Shown: one piece after another, positions 8,460 through 17,794 of the stretch
How positions within the stretch are numbered: position 1 is the stretch's first letter
Layout of the letters: each line of letters opens with the position of its first letter
Origin: Sinomicrobium soli
GTDB taxonomy: Bacteria; Bacteroidota; Bacteroidia; Flavobacteriales; Flavobacteriaceae
Direction: 5' to 3'
Assembly: GCF_003285545.1 (NCBI RefSeq)
Contig: NZ_QLNV01000009.1
Location: 108,665 to 172,664 of the forward strand
Length of the DNA: 64,000 nucleotides
Made by a program: the position numbers and the translations under genes
The notes under the pieces: generated by a model
Seen by the model: the letters and a program-made list of their open reading frames with translations, nothing else
The model's database searches: none
Told to the model about the DNA's origin: nothing

Positions 8460-9758
8460 ATGTACACGTTTTCAAACAAATTAAGGCTGTCTGCATTTGT
8501 TCTAATGATTGTAGGTGTTCTCGGTCTGGGATACGGCTTTCTGGCTGCTCCTGCTACGGTAGAAGAAGCAAAAGCCATGGTGGCAGACGCCCATCACGGT
8601 CACGGTGATGCCCACGGGGAAGCCGCACAGGCACATGAAGAACACCACGATGCTTCGCACGATGAACATCTGTTGCATCAGTTACAGAACAAGCCCTGGG
8701 CGGCACTGTATGTGGCGGCTTTCTTTTTTATGATGATCCCGCTGGGAGTACTGGCCTTTTACGCCATTCAGAGAGTGTCCCAGGCAGGGTGGTCTCCGAT
8801 TCTGTTCAGGGTTATGGAAGGAATTACGGCTTACCTGCTGCCCGGTGCCGTACTGGTATTTGTCATCCTGGCCCTTTCCGGTGTGCATATGAACCATCTC
8901 TTTATATGGATGGATTCCGAAGTGGTAGCCCATGATGAGCTTATACAGGGAAAGGCGGGATATCTCAACGTGCCCTTCTTCCTGGTAAGAGCCGCGGTGT
9001 ATATCGCGGGATGGGTAGCATATCGCCACTTTTCGAGAAAGTTCTCCATCGCTCAGGACACTGCCGGCGACGATAGTAATTTTAAGAAACTTTTCAAAAT
9101 GTCTGCCGGGTTCCTGGTGTTTTTCCTGGTATCCGAATCCATGATGTCGTGGGACTGGATCATGAGTGTAGACCCGCACTGGTACAGTACGCTGTTCGGA
9201 TGGTATGTGTTTGCAAGTATGTTTGTCTCCGGAATTACGGTGATAGCACTTACTACCATCTACCTCAAGTCCAGGGGATATCTCGAGGAAGTGAATAACA
9301 GCCATATTCACGACCTTGCCAAATTTATGTTCGGGATCAGTATTTTCTGGACCTATCTCTGGTTTTCACAGTTCATGCTGATATGGTATTCCAATATTCC
9401 TGAAGAGGTTACTTATTTTATCACGAGGATCGAAGATTACAAGTTACCGTTCTTTGGTATGGTAGTGCTGAACTTTGTGTTCCCGCTGCTGGTGCTTATG
9501 AACAGTGATTACAAACGTCTGAACTGGTTTGTGGTGATGACCGGAATAGTCATACTCGCAGGTCACTATCTGGATATCTATAACATGATCATGCCGGCAA
9601 CCGTAGGAGACCAGTGGTTTATAGGAGTTGCCGAAATAGGAGGGGTGCTTTTCTTCCTCGGGTTGTTTATCTACGTGGTATTTACGGCGCTTACAAAGGC
9701 CCCGCTGGTACCGAAACGCAACCCTTATATAGAAGAGAGCCGACACTTCCATTATTAA
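8460..9758 (+). CDS. actF: Alternative complex III subunit ActF (NrfD-like membrane subunit)
   Basis: ActF is the second NrfD-like polytopic membrane subunit, 432 residues. After a first hydrophobic helix (about 8-28) comes a strongly histidine-rich stretch, residues ~42-73, containing HHGHGDAHGE and HEEHHDASHDEH, before the second helix. About nine further helices follow, for example YLLPGAVLVFVILALSGVHM and FGISIFWTYLWFSQFMLIWY. In known complexes ActF mirrors ActC and may take part in proton translocation. The His-rich loop has no assigned function and may bind metal. The gene lies 103 bases after actE and 37 bases before coxB. Confidence 0.94.
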   Translation: MYTFSNKLRLSAFVLMIVGVLGLGYGFLAAPATVEEAKAMVADAHHGHGDAHGEAAQAHEEHHDASHDEHLLHQLQNKPWAALYVAAFFFMMIPLGVLAFYAIQRVSQAGWSPILFRVMEGITAYLLPGAVLVFVILALSGVHMNHLFIWMDSEVVAHDELIQGKAGYLNVPFFLVRAAVYIAGWVAYRHFSRKFSIAQDTAGDDSNFKKLFKMSAGFLVFFLVSESMMSWDWIMSVDPHWYSTLFGWYVFASMFVSGITVIALTTIYLKSRGYLEEVNNSHIHDLAKFMFGISIFWTYLWFSQFMLIWYSNIPEEVTYFITRIEDYKLPFFGMVVLNFVFPLLVLMNSDYKRLNWFVVMTGIVILAGHYLDIYNMIMPATVGDQWFIGVAEIGGVLFFLGLFIYVVFTALTKAPLVPKRNPYIEESRHFHY

Positions 9759-9795
9759 TAAGTAAAGAGAAATCAAGTAAACAGGAGATAGTAAA

Positions 9796-10860
9796 ATGAC
9801 TGCTTTATTAACCATAATTGTACTTATACTCATTGCCATAGCTGTTTGGCAAATGACGAAGATATTTGAGTTTTCACAGATCGGAATAGAAAATGCCCAG
9901 GTGGCCAATGATAAGGACAATAAGCTCAACGGGTACCTCATGTTTGCTTTCCTGGGGTTCCTGTATATACTTACTATCTTCAGCCTGTGGAAATGGAGCA
10001 GGGTGCTGTTGCCGGAGGCTGCCTCCGAACACGGTAAGGACTACGATACCCTGATGGCCATATCGATGGCACTTATTTTTACCGTACAGCTTATTACGCA
10101 AACATTACTCCATTACTTTGCATTCAAGTATCACGGGAAAAAGGGCAGGAAGGCACTGTTTTATGCAGATAACGATAAACTCGAATTTATCTGGACCATA
10201 ATTCCCGTTATCACCCTCGCCGGGCTTATCCTGTACGGGTTGTATACCTGGACGACAATTATGGATATAAACGAGGACGACGATCCTATTGTTATAGAAT
10301 TATATGCCCAGCAGTTCAACTGGAAAGCGAGATATGCCGGGGAAGACAATGTGCTGGGAGATGCCAATGTCCGTTTCCTGAATGACTATGACGGACAGAA
10401 TATACTGGGGATCGATTCTTCCGATCCCAACGGGATGGACGATGTGGTGTCTACCACCGAAATTCACCTGCCCGTAAACAGGAAGGTAGTGTTCAAGATG
10501 CGTTCGCAGGATGTATTGCATTCGGCCTATATGCCTCATTTCAGGGCGCAGATGAACTGTGTGCCCGGCATGATCACCCAGTTTTCCTTTACGCCTACCA
10601 TAACTACGGCAGAAATGCGGGAGAAGCCCGGTATTCAGGACAAGGTAGAGCACATCAACGAGCTCAGGGCGGAAAGAAGGGCCAAAGGAGAAGACCTGGA
10701 CGACTGGGAATTCGATTATCTTTTAGTATGTAATAAAATTTGCGGAACTTCGCACTACAATATGCAGATGAAGATTGTGGTGGAAACAGAGGAGGAGTTC
10801 AATGCATGGATGAAGGAACAGAAGACTTTTTCGGAAACCGTAGCCGGAACCGAGAGGTAG
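9796..10860 (+). CDS. coxB: Cytochrome c oxidase subunit II
   Basis: This 354-residue CuA-bearing subunit accepts electrons for the oxidase. It has two or three N-terminal membrane helices, including a family extension with a helix at 1-20 and others at about 48-66 and 90-112. A periplasmic cupredoxin domain follows. The CuA ligands are visible: the histidine in VLHSAYMPHFRAQ, then C312, C316, H320 and M323 in CNKICGTSHYNMQM. There is no fused cytochrome c domain after the CuA site, in contrast to some Bacteroidota homologues. It lies in the act operon, consistent with a complex III-oxidase supercomplex. Confidence 0.96.
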   Translation: MTALLTIIVLILIAIAVWQMTKIFEFSQIGIENAQVANDKDNKLNGYLMFAFLGFLYILTIFSLWKWSRVLLPEAASEHGKDYDTLMAISMALIFTVQLITQTLLHYFAFKYHGKKGRKALFYADNDKLEFIWTIIPVITLAGLILYGLYTWTTIMDINEDDDPIVIELYAQQFNWKARYAGEDNVLGDANVRFLNDYDGQNILGIDSSDPNGMDDVVSTTEIHLPVNRKVVFKMRSQDVLHSAYMPHFRAQMNCVPGMITQFSFTPTITTAEMREKPGIQDKVEHINELRAERRAKGEDLDDWEFDYLLVCNKICGTSHYNMQMKIVVETEEEFNAWMKEQKTFSETVAGTER

Positions 10861-10921
10861 TACACGAAAAGTCATTTAGTTTTAGAAAGTAACAGTAACG
10901 ATAACGATTAGCAACAAGATT

Positions 10922-12742
10922 ATGTCAGCAATAGCAACAGCACAGGCGGACGACCACGCGCAGGATCACGGACATCATCATAAAGAGACCTTTATTTCCA
11001 AGTACGTATTCAGTTATGATCACAAGATGATCTCCAAACAGTACCTCGTTACGGGGATATTTATGGGGATAATCGGTATTATGATGTCGTTGTTATTCCG
11101 GATGCAACTGGCATGGCCGGGAGAATCTTTTGCCATTTTCGAGGTGCTTCTCGGAAAATGGGCGCCGGAAGGGGTAATGGACCCGAATATCTATCTTGCC
11201 CTAGTAACCATTCACGGTACCATCATGGTGTTTTTCGTACTCACTGCCGGGTTGAGCGGTACGTTCAGTAACCTGCTGATCCCGTTGCAGATCGGGGCGA
11301 GGGATATGGCATCGGGCTTTATGAACATGGTCTCTTACTGGCTGTTTTTCCTTTCCTGTGTTATTATGGTGAGCTCCATATTTGTGGAAGCAGGTCCTGC
11401 TGCTGCGGGATGGACCATTTATCCTCCCCTGAGTGCCCTGCCACAGGCGCAGGGTGGTTCCGGTCTCGGAATGACGTTGTGGCTCATATCTATGGCGGTC
11501 TTTATCGCGTCTTCCCTGCTCGGGTCGCTGAACTACATTGTTACGGTACTTAATCTGAGAACAAAGGGTATGTCCATGACCAGGCTGCCCCTTACTATAT
11601 GGGCCCTGTTTATCACGGCTGTTATCGGGGTGGTTTCTTTCCCCGTATTGCTGTCTGCTGCATTGCTGCTGATTTTCGACCGGAGTTTCGGTACATCCTT
11701 TTTCCTTTCCGATATCTTTATCCAGGGAGAAGTATTGCATTATCACGGCGGGTCTCCCGTGTTGTTCGAACACCTTTTCTGGTTCCTCGGGCACCCCGAA
11801 GTGTATATCGTATTACTGCCTGCGCTGGGGATTACCTCGGAGATCATAGCGACCAATGCACGTAAGCCTATTTTCGGTTATCGTGCGATGGTAGCCTCTA
11901 TCCTGGCTATTGCCTTCCTGTCTACCATCGTTTGGGGGCACCATATGTTTGTCTCCGGAATGAACCCGTTCCTGGGATCGGTATTTACCTTTACGACACT
12001 TCTGATCGCGATACCTTCGGCGGTAAAAGCATTTAACTATATCACTACCCTGTGGAAGGGGAATCTGCAGATGAACCCCGCCATGCTGTTTTCGATAGGA
12101 CTGGTATCTACCTTCATCACCGGGGGGCTTACCGGGATCATCCTCGGCGACAGTACGCTGGACATCAACGTTCACGACACCTATTTTGTGGTGGCACACT
12201 TCCACCTGGTAATGGGGATATCGGCCATTTACGGTTTCCTTGCCGGGGTATATCACTGGTTCCCGAAAATGTTCGGAAGAATGCTGAACAAGAACCTGGG
12301 ATATGTACACTTCTGGGTCACCGCAGTCTGTGCCTACGGAATCTTCTTCCCCATGCACTTTGTAGGGATGGCCGGATTGCCGAGACGGTATTACACCAAT
12401 ACCAATTTCCCGATTTTTGACGACCTGATGGACATCAATGTGGTCATGACGGTATTTGCCCTTATTGCCGGGGCGGTCCAGGTGGTATTCCTGTACAATT
12501 TCTTTTACAGTATGTTTTACGGAGAAAAAGCTCCCCGTAACCCCTGGAAATCCAATACGCTGGAATGGACTACCCCCGTGGAGCACATACACGGTAACTG
12601 GCCGGGGGAAATACCGGAAGTACACCGGTGGGCATATGACTATAGCAAAACCAAGGAAAACGGGGAATACGTTATTGCCGGGCAGGATTATGTGCCGCAA
12701 ACCGTACCTCTCCAGGAAGGTGAAGAGGAACTCAATCACTGA
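10922..12742 (+). CDS. coxA: Cytochrome c oxidase subunit I
   Basis: This is the catalytic subunit of an aa3-type heme-copper oxidase, 606 residues with twelve expected membrane helices. Key residues are in place: H98 in TIHGTIMVFF (low-spin heme ligand), H291 and Y295 in GHPEVY (CuB ligand and crosslinked tyrosine), H340/H341 in WGHHMFVSG (CuB), and H426 and H428 in VAHFHLVMG (heme ligands). The GHPEVY motif and overall length fit a type A oxidase. The N-terminus is histidine-rich (DDHAQDHGHHHKE). It is the last gene of the operon. No subunit III gene follows within this window. Confidence 0.97.
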   Translation: MSAIATAQADDHAQDHGHHHKETFISKYVFSYDHKMISKQYLVTGIFMGIIGIMMSLLFRMQLAWPGESFAIFEVLLGKWAPEGVMDPNIYLALVTIHGTIMVFFVLTAGLSGTFSNLLIPLQIGARDMASGFMNMVSYWLFFLSCVIMVSSIFVEAGPAAAGWTIYPPLSALPQAQGGSGLGMTLWLISMAVFIASSLLGSLNYIVTVLNLRTKGMSMTRLPLTIWALFITAVIGVVSFPVLLSAALLLIFDRSFGTSFFLSDIFIQGEVLHYHGGSPVLFEHLFWFLGHPEVYIVLLPALGITSEIIATNARKPIFGYRAMVASILAIAFLSTIVWGHHMFVSGMNPFLGSVFTFTTLLIAIPSAVKAFNYITTLWKGNLQMNPAMLFSIGLVSTFITGGLTGIILGDSTLDINVHDTYFVVAHFHLVMGISAIYGFLAGVYHWFPKMFGRMLNKNLGYVHFWVTAVCAYGIFFPMHFVGMAGLPRRYYTNTNFPIFDDLMDINVVMTVFALIAGAVQVVFLYNFFYSMFYGEKAPRNPWKSNTLEWTTPVEHIHGNWPGEIPEVHRWAYDYSKTKENGEYVIAGQDYVPQTVPLQEGEEELNH

Positions 12743-12758
12743 CCTGGTGTTAAAAAAT

Positions 12759-12802
12759 AACAGGGAGAGGCTGTTTTCAATAGAAGGCAGCCTTTTCCTG
12801 TT
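12759..12802. terminator. Bidirectional terminator between coxA and the MocR gene
   Basis: A two-part hairpin: AACAGG pairs with CCTGTT (outer) and AGGCTG with CAGCCT (inner). T-rich sequence follows on the plus strand. It lies between two convergent genes. Confidence 0.7.
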
Positions 12803-14308
12803 TTAAGATAACTTTCCGATATGCTCCATGGTTTTTTCCAGGCGGGCAAGAGCTTCCCGGATCTCATCCGTATTGAGTGAAGCAAACCCCATGCGTGTAC
12901 CGGGATAAGGAGGTTCGATGGGATCGTTTTCATCTCCGCAGGAACCCCCGATCTGCAGACCGTTTTTCAAAGCCTCTTCCTTTATTTTATTCCACGAATA
13001 ATTACCACGCAACCGTACCCATACGGCCATGCCGCCTTCGGGAACCTGAAAATCAAAGTAACGATGCAGTTTTTGCCGGAGCAGCGAACAAAAAAGATTC
13101 CGGCGTTCGTGATATATTTTCAGGGCTTTCTTACTGTGCCGCTGTATCTCTCCGTCGCGGATCATATGGGCAAGCGTAAGTTCCAGTAACGGGTCGCCCT
13201 GCCTGTCGATTACCCTTCGCAACCGCGAAGCTTCATCTGTAAAATCACGGGGCGCTACCATATACCCCACACGTATGGCCGGAGCTACAATCTTGCATAA
13301 AGCACCTATATAAATTACATTTCCCCCACTATCACTGCTGGCCAGGGGCAGAATAGGAGCATTGCTGTAGTGGAAATCATAATCGTAATCATCTTCGACA
13401 ATGGCAAAATGGTATTTTTTAGACAGTTCCAGCAGGTGCATTCTCCGGTTTGCAGAAAGTGTTACCGTAGTAGGATGATGATGATGGGAGGTGACATATA
13501 CGGCACTGATCTTTCTGCTGCGGCATATCTGCTCCACATCGTCGGTGACTATACCGCATTCGTCCACCCTGATACGCTCCAGTTTTCCTCCTGACTCTAT
13601 AAATACCTTATTGGCCGACCTGTAATTGGTCTCCCCTACCACCACGGTGCCCCCTTGCCCGAGGAGCAGCCTTGCCGATAAGTATATCCCCATCTGGCTT
13701 CCCCTGGTAATTAATACGTTTTCGGGAGTGGTATGCAGCCCTCTCGTGTCATTGAGGTAATCGGTCAGGGCTTCCCGAAGTTCCCTGTTGCCATAGACCG
13801 AGCCATAAGACAGGTGTTTCCGGTTATAGGACTTTCGCACGACATTCCTGTACTCCCTCGCTATCTCCTCGATCGGGGCAATACGGCTGTCCGGTATACC
13901 ATCATCAAACACGATCATCCCTTCTTCCGGGAAGCTGGCATCGGTGTTGTCCAGATGCCTGCGGTGTACAAAGGGGAACCCTGAAGCCTGCTGTATTCTC
14001 AGGGCCTCCCCCGTTCGTTTTTCTCCGGGAATGGGACGCTGTTCCACAATGGGAAGCAAACTGTTTACAAATGTTCCCCTGGCCGGTGAGACTTCGGTCC
14101 ATCCCTGTGTTACCAGTTCGTCATAAGCTGCAATCACCGTTTTGCGATGAATACGAAGTGTGTCTGACATCCACCGTGTTCCCGGGAGTTTGGACGAAGG
14201 GGGCAGCACCCCGCACTTTATCAGTTGTACCAGCTGGTTGCATAACTGAATATATATGGGAGTGCAGGACTTTTTATCTAATCGGATAATCGTTTTATAA
14301 GGAATCAT
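12803..14308 (-). CDS. MocR-family transcriptional regulator (GntR wHTH fused to aminotransferase-like domain)
   Basis: This 501-residue protein has an N-terminal GntR-type winged helix (residues ~1-80, with RIHRKTVIAAYDELVTQGW). A fold-type I aminotransferase domain follows (~110-495). The PLP-binding lysine region reads GALCKIVAPAIRVGY, so the lysine is present. MocR proteins such as PdxR and GabR use PLP or its adducts as effectors and are not normally active transaminases. The gene is divergent from a PNPOx-like flavoprotein gene. The intergenic region has two direct repeats that suit MocR binding. A role in vitamin B6 homeostasis is inferred, not shown. Confidence 0.9.
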   Translation of the reverse strand: MIPYKTIIRLDKKSCTPIYIQLCNQLVQLIKCGVLPPSSKLPGTRWMSDTLRIHRKTVIAAYDELVTQGWTEVSPARGTFVNSLLPIVEQRPIPGEKRTGEALRIQQASGFPFVHRRHLDNTDASFPEEGMIVFDDGIPDSRIAPIEEIAREYRNVVRKSYNRKHLSYGSVYGNRELREALTDYLNDTRGLHTTPENVLITRGSQMGIYLSARLLLGQGGTVVVGETNYRSANKVFIESGGKLERIRVDECGIVTDDVEQICRSRKISAVYVTSHHHHPTTVTLSANRRMHLLELSKKYHFAIVEDDYDYDFHYSNAPILPLASSDSGGNVIYIGALCKIVAPAIRVGYMVAPRDFTDEASRLRRVIDRQGDPLLELTLAHMIRDGEIQRHSKKALKIYHERRNLFCSLLRQKLHRYFDFQVPEGGMAVWVRLRGNYSWNKIKEEALKNGLQIGGSCGDENDPIEPPYPGTRMGFASLNTDEIREALARLEKTMEHIGKLS

Positions 14309-14310
14309 AA

Positions 14311-14343
14311 CCGGACTACTTTATATGTTAAAACCGGACCACT
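14311..14343. promoter_or_regulatory. Probable MocR operator: two direct repeats CCGGACyACT
   Basis: CCGGACTACT (14311-14320) is repeated as CCGGACCACT (14334-14343), 23 bp start to start, so both lie near the same face of the helix. The second copy sits about 20 bp upstream of the -7 element of the flavoprotein gene, where an activator would replace the -33 box. The first copy lies just before the MocR start codon, which fits autoregulation. Confidence 0.65.
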
Positions 14344-14363
14344 AAAACACTCCATAAAACTAC

Positions 14364-14371
14364 TACTTTTG
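14364..14371 (+). promoter_or_regulatory. Promoter -7 element of the PNPOx-like gene
   Basis: TACTTTTG is a full match to TAnnTTTG. The in-frame TTG at 14369 lies within this element, which argues for the ATG at 14456 as the true start. Confidence 0.55.
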
Positions 14372-14455
14372 AATAAACAAATCAAAATTACAGGAACCTT
14401 AGAGAATAATAAGCAGAAGCAAAGACAGAACCACAATCATAAAAACAGACATGTT

Positions 14456-15109
14456 ATGCCGGATTACAGGATTTCCGATCTGAACAAAGTCACCCGTGGC
14501 CCGAAAAGGGCTGCTTACGACCAGGAGCAAATACATGGCATCCTCGACGACACCTTTTTGTGTCATATTGCCTATACCTGGCAGGGGCAAGCTATTGTTA
14601 TCCCTACGGCTTACGGACGTGACGGAGACAAACTTTACATACACGGTTCGTTAAAAAACCGGATGATGACCTGTCTGCTGGAAGCGGGAAAGGCCTGTGT
14701 GTCGGTTACCCGTCTCGACGGGCTTGTGCTGGCCCGTTCGGCATTTCATCATTCGGCCAATTACAGGTCGGTCAATATATTCGGGAGTGTCCGGGCCGTA
14801 GAAGATGACACGGAAAAAATGCATGCGCTCCGGTATATTATCAATCATATGGTTCCGGATCACTGGGCTCACGTCAGGCAACCCAACGACAAGGAACTCC
14901 GTGCCACACTCGTTCTGGAGATCAGCATAGACACGGCCTCTGCCAAAATACGTGCAGAAGGCGTTATCGACGATAAAGAAGACCATCAACTTCCGCTATG
15001 GGCCGGGGTCATCCCGGTGGCCGAAGTTACGGGAACTCCCATCAGTGACCCTTTACTTCCGCCGGGTATTGAAATTCCCAGATCGGTCGAACAATATGTT
15101 AACCGGTAA
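14456..15109 (+). CDS. Pyridoxamine 5'-phosphate oxidase-like FMN-binding protein
   Basis: This 217-residue protein has the split-barrel flavin-binding fold of the Pyridox_ox_2 group. It starts YRISDLNKVTRGPKRAAYDQEQI, shown here as YRISDLNK and RGPKRAAYD. It then has CHIAYTWQGQAIVIPTAYGR and LYIHGSLKNRMM, the strands that normally contact FMN. The substrate of this subgroup is not established. The start at 14456 is preferred over an in-frame TTG inside the promoter. The divergent MocR regulator suggests control by PLP or a related compound. A small possible ORF and a strong terminator follow. Confidence 0.85.
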   Translation: MPDYRISDLNKVTRGPKRAAYDQEQIHGILDDTFLCHIAYTWQGQAIVIPTAYGRDGDKLYIHGSLKNRMMTCLLEAGKACVSVTRLDGLVLARSAFHHSANYRSVNIFGSVRAVEDDTEKMHALRYIINHMVPDHWAHVRQPNDKELRATLVLEISIDTASAKIRAEGVIDDKEDHQLPLWAGVIPVAEVTGTPISDPLLPPGIEIPRSVEQYVNR

Positions 15110-15158
15110 ACGCCCTGGGGCCGAAACCGGAATATTCAAACCTCAAAAACAAATAGCT

Positions 15159-15305
15159 ATGTCTTCATCTGCATCATGTACCTGTTGTGACACCGGATAC
15201 CGGGAGCGTTCCGGTTCTTTTACCCTGACCATAAAGAAATTTATGGAAACCACCCGGGATAAAATTTCGGTCTTACACCCGCAATTCCTGGTTTTCAGCA
15301 AATAA
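15159..15305 (+). CDS. Possible small cysteine-rich protein (48 aa)
   Basis: This is a 48-codon frame with ATG at 15159, preceded by an A-rich stretch (CTCAAAAACAAATAGCT). It contains CTCC near the N-terminus, a basic middle part (TLTIKKFMETTRDK) and ends FLVFSK just before a strong terminator. The position between the PNPOx-like gene and its terminator would suit a co-transcribed small protein. I recognise no family. It may be chance, as cysteines are few and there is no supporting homologue in view. Confidence 0.3.
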   Translation: MSSSASCTCCDTGYRERSGSFTLTIKKFMETTRDKISVLHPQFLVFSK

Positions 15306-15309
15306 AAAA

Positions 15310-15337
15310 GAGGCCACCTTCTGAAAAAGGTGGCCTC
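15310..15337. terminator. Strong bidirectional terminator
   Basis: A perfect 11-bp stem GAGGCCACCTT (15310-15320) with AAGGTGGCCTC (15327-15337). An A-run stands before it and TTTTTT follows at 15344-15349. Confidence 0.9.
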
Positions 15338-15457
15338 CTCCCGTTTTTTGGCTGTCCTGTCGATACGGATGTACTGATGGGTTTCTTTTTTGGCAGAGAA
15401 CCATTTGCAGCGCATTTGTCCGTAATATCCACAGTAAACATCCCGGCGTACAGGGGC

Positions 15458-17725
15458 TTATTTCCCGCTTATGGGCGCCGTCATACAGTGTTCCGGTATA
15501 CCATAGCCGTCAATTAGTGAGGCGACATGAGGTCTCAGTTCTGTACATAGCCGTTCTACCCGTTGCCTGATCGCCTTGGATTTGTTGCCGCTGATATACC
15601 CGTGTTCCAGGTACCAGGAGGCATCGGCATGTATGTGGTGCAGGGCATACAAGGTGCCGAGTTTGCGGAAGAGGAACTGCATCTTCTCGTCTTCGATACG
15701 GTTTACGAATCCCGAAAAGATCTCATAGGAGAGCATGACGCCATAGGCTTTTCCCAGGGTTATAAGGTGGGTCTGAATGTTCAGGGAAACCTGTTGTGGC
15801 GGAACTCCTTTTTTCACATAGCGCCTTATCCGCGAGGCGGCACTGAAGGTAAGCCGTCTTACACGGTACCGGAAAGCCTCCAGGTGAAAGTCCGGATCAA
15901 AGAGATGTTCTTTGTCCGTATTATTGGTAAACAGTGGATTGAAAGTGGTCAGGCGGTCGCTGAGCTGTTTTCCTACCAGCTTGAGCAGGTCTCCGTAGCT
16001 GTCGCTGTTGAATTCGGAGGTGAAATCCGTCAGTACGCCTTTGGCGGCAAGCTGGAGCAGCACGGTATTGTCGCCCTCGAAAGTGGTAAAGATATCCACA
16101 TCGTTTTTCAGGTCGGCGATGCGGTTTTCCAGCAGGTATCCCTTGCCCCCGCATGCTTCCCGGCATTCCTGGATGGTCTTGTTGGCAAAATCGGTGATCA
16201 GCGCCTTTAATGCGGCTACCTGGGTTTCCGTCTTTCTTCTCGACGCCTCCGATGAAGAAGCGTAGTCGCGTATCATCTGCTCCAGGGTAATGTGGTATAC
16301 ATAGCTCTGCGCGACAGGGACTATAAGACGCAGCTGGTGTGAGGGATAGTCCATAATGAGGTCTTCCTGGATTTTTCCCCCGCTGTTGAACTGCCGGCGG
16401 TGTAATGCGTATTTTGCGGCAATGGCCAGGGCCATTTTGGCTCCTCCCACAGCACCTTTGGCGACACATATCCTTCCGCCTACCAAAGTGCCGAGCATGG
16501 TGAAAAAGCGTTTGTTCGGACTATCTATGGCGGAAGTATACGTTCCGTTCTGGTCTATGTCCCCGAAGCGGTTAAGCAGGTTTTCCCGGGGAACACTCAC
16601 ATTTCTGAACCATATTTTACCGTTATCCACCCCGTTCAGCCCCAGTTTGTACCCGTTGTCTTCGATGTGCACCCCCGGCATCAGCTGGCCCTTGTCGTCC
16701 CGTATCCGGACCACTATTGCGTGAACCCCTTCGTTGGTCCCGTTCACGATAAGCTGTGCAAATACGGTGGCCATCTCCGAATGCAGGGCATTGCCTATAT
16801 ATTCCTTGTTGTCGTTTTCGCCGGGGGTGTCGATCACAATGCTATCGGTATCCGCGATATATGTTGCGGTGGTCTTTATGCCCCTTACATTGGAGCCATG
16901 CCGGGTTTCGGTCATGGCAAAACACCCTAATGTCTTCGCTTCTCCCGTAGATTTCAACCAGCGGTCATGATGCTTTTTCGTACCGAGGTTCTGGATACTG
17001 CCACCGAAAAGGCCGAACTGTACTCCGAATTTTATGGTCAGGCTGCCGTCGGCAAACATCAGGTTTTCAAAAATACCCGCGTAGGCAGGCATGTTCCCGA
17101 TTCCCCCGTATTCCCTGTCATAGGCCATGGCGCCGTACCCGGCAGCTGCGAGCCGTTTTACCTGCTCCAGTACCCGCGGCCGGAAGCTGTCTTTGTCCCT
17201 GGAGATCTCCCATCGGAAGAGAGGATCGGAAAGGAATTCCCGGAATGCATCGATATGGGGGGTGTGCTCCCCCTTGAGCAGGGTGTCTATCTTTCGCGCA
17301 TCGTAAAAATCGGCCCCGGACGATTTCCGGGTTTCCACTTCAAACAGATGGCGGTAGTGATTGGGCTGGATACCGAGGTTTATTTCGATGAATTTGAGGT
17401 TTTCATCGGATATTTCCTCTTCACTGTCCCTGGTATGCGACAGTTTCATGCTGAAGGAAGTAAGCGGATAGGTTTCACGCTCCACGAGTTTTATTCCCGA
17501 TTGGCCTATGAGTTGTTTCCACGATGTGATCGTAGTGTCGGAAGGAGGGGTGCCGGGACGCAGCCACGAATTGATCTTTCGCTTTTCCTCTTCCGCAAGC
17601 ATGTCGTTCTGCACGGCTTTTCTGAATACGGCAATTTCCGAAGCGGTCAGCAGGTCATCGGCCCATACGACGTACAGGAACGGAATGTATTTGGTAATAC
17701 CGGAAGTGTATTTTTCAGTGTTCAT
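15458..17725 (-). CDS. Acyl-CoA dehydrogenase / acyl-CoA oxidase-like flavoenzyme
   Basis: This 755-residue FAD enzyme oxidises the alpha-beta bond of acyl-CoA. Its length and layout are those of acyl-CoA oxidases rather than the ~380-residue dehydrogenases. There is an N-terminal helical extension (1-140). The core has [20 protein letters not shown] (FAD and substrate contacts), the beta domain with [20 protein letters not shown], and [20 protein letters not shown] long C-terminal helical domain begins near residue 560. It probably works in fatty-acid or branched-chain acyl breakdown, with electrons passed to oxygen or an ETF. No partner genes are adjacent. It is divergent from ruvB. Confidence 0.88.
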   Translation of the reverse strand: MNTEKYTSGITKYIPFLYVVWADDLLTASEIAVFRKAVQNDMLAEEEKRKINSWLRPGTPPSDTTITSWKQLIGQSGIKLVERETYPLTSFSMKLSHTRDSEEEISDENLKFIEINLGIQPNHYRHLFEVETRKSSGADFYDARKIDTLLKGEHTPHIDAFREFLSDPLFRWEISRDKDSFRPRVLEQVKRLAAAGYGAMAYDREYGGIGNMPAYAGIFENLMFADGSLTIKFGVQFGLFGGSIQNLGTKKHHDRWLKSTGEAKTLGCFAMTETRHGSNVRGIKTTATYIADTDSIVIDTPGENDNKEYIGNALHSEMATVFAQLIVNGTNEGVHAIVVRIRDDKGQLMPGVHIEDNGYKLGLNGVDNGKIWFRNVSVPRENLLNRFGDIDQNGTYTSAIDSPNKRFFTMLGTLVGGRICVAKGAVGGAKMALAIAAKYALHRRQFNSGGKIQEDLIMDYPSHQLRLIVPVAQSYVYHITLEQMIRDYASSSEASRRKTETQVAALKALITDFANKTIQECREACGGKGYLLENRIADLKNDVDIFTTFEGDNTVLLQLAAKGVLTDFTSEFNSDSYGDLLKLVGKQLSDRLTTFNPLFTNNTDKEHLFDPDFHLEAFRYRVRRLTFSAASRIRRYVKKGVPPQQVSLNIQTHLITLGKAYGVMLSYEIFSGFVNRIEDEKMQFLFRKLGTLYALHHIHADASWYLEHGYISGNKSKAIRQRVERLCTELRPHVASLIDGYGIPEHCMTAPISGK

Positions 17726-17780
17726 AGTACTGCAGGTGATCGTTGTGTAATGATAGTGGAAAGTTACGATTTTTATTACA

Positions 17781-17788
17781 TATCTTTG
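17781..17788 (+). promoter_or_regulatory. Promoter -7 element of ruvB, giving a very short leader
   Basis: TATCTTTG matches TAnnTTTG and ends only 6 bases before the ruvB ATG at 17795. Transcription would start almost at the start codon. Confidence 0.5.
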
Positions 17789-17794
17789 TCCTGT

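Noticed and set aside
15143..15415. A 90-codon minus-strand frame across the terminator after the PNPOx-like gene
   Set aside because: It spans a strong hairpin, has no recognisable domain and no promoter.
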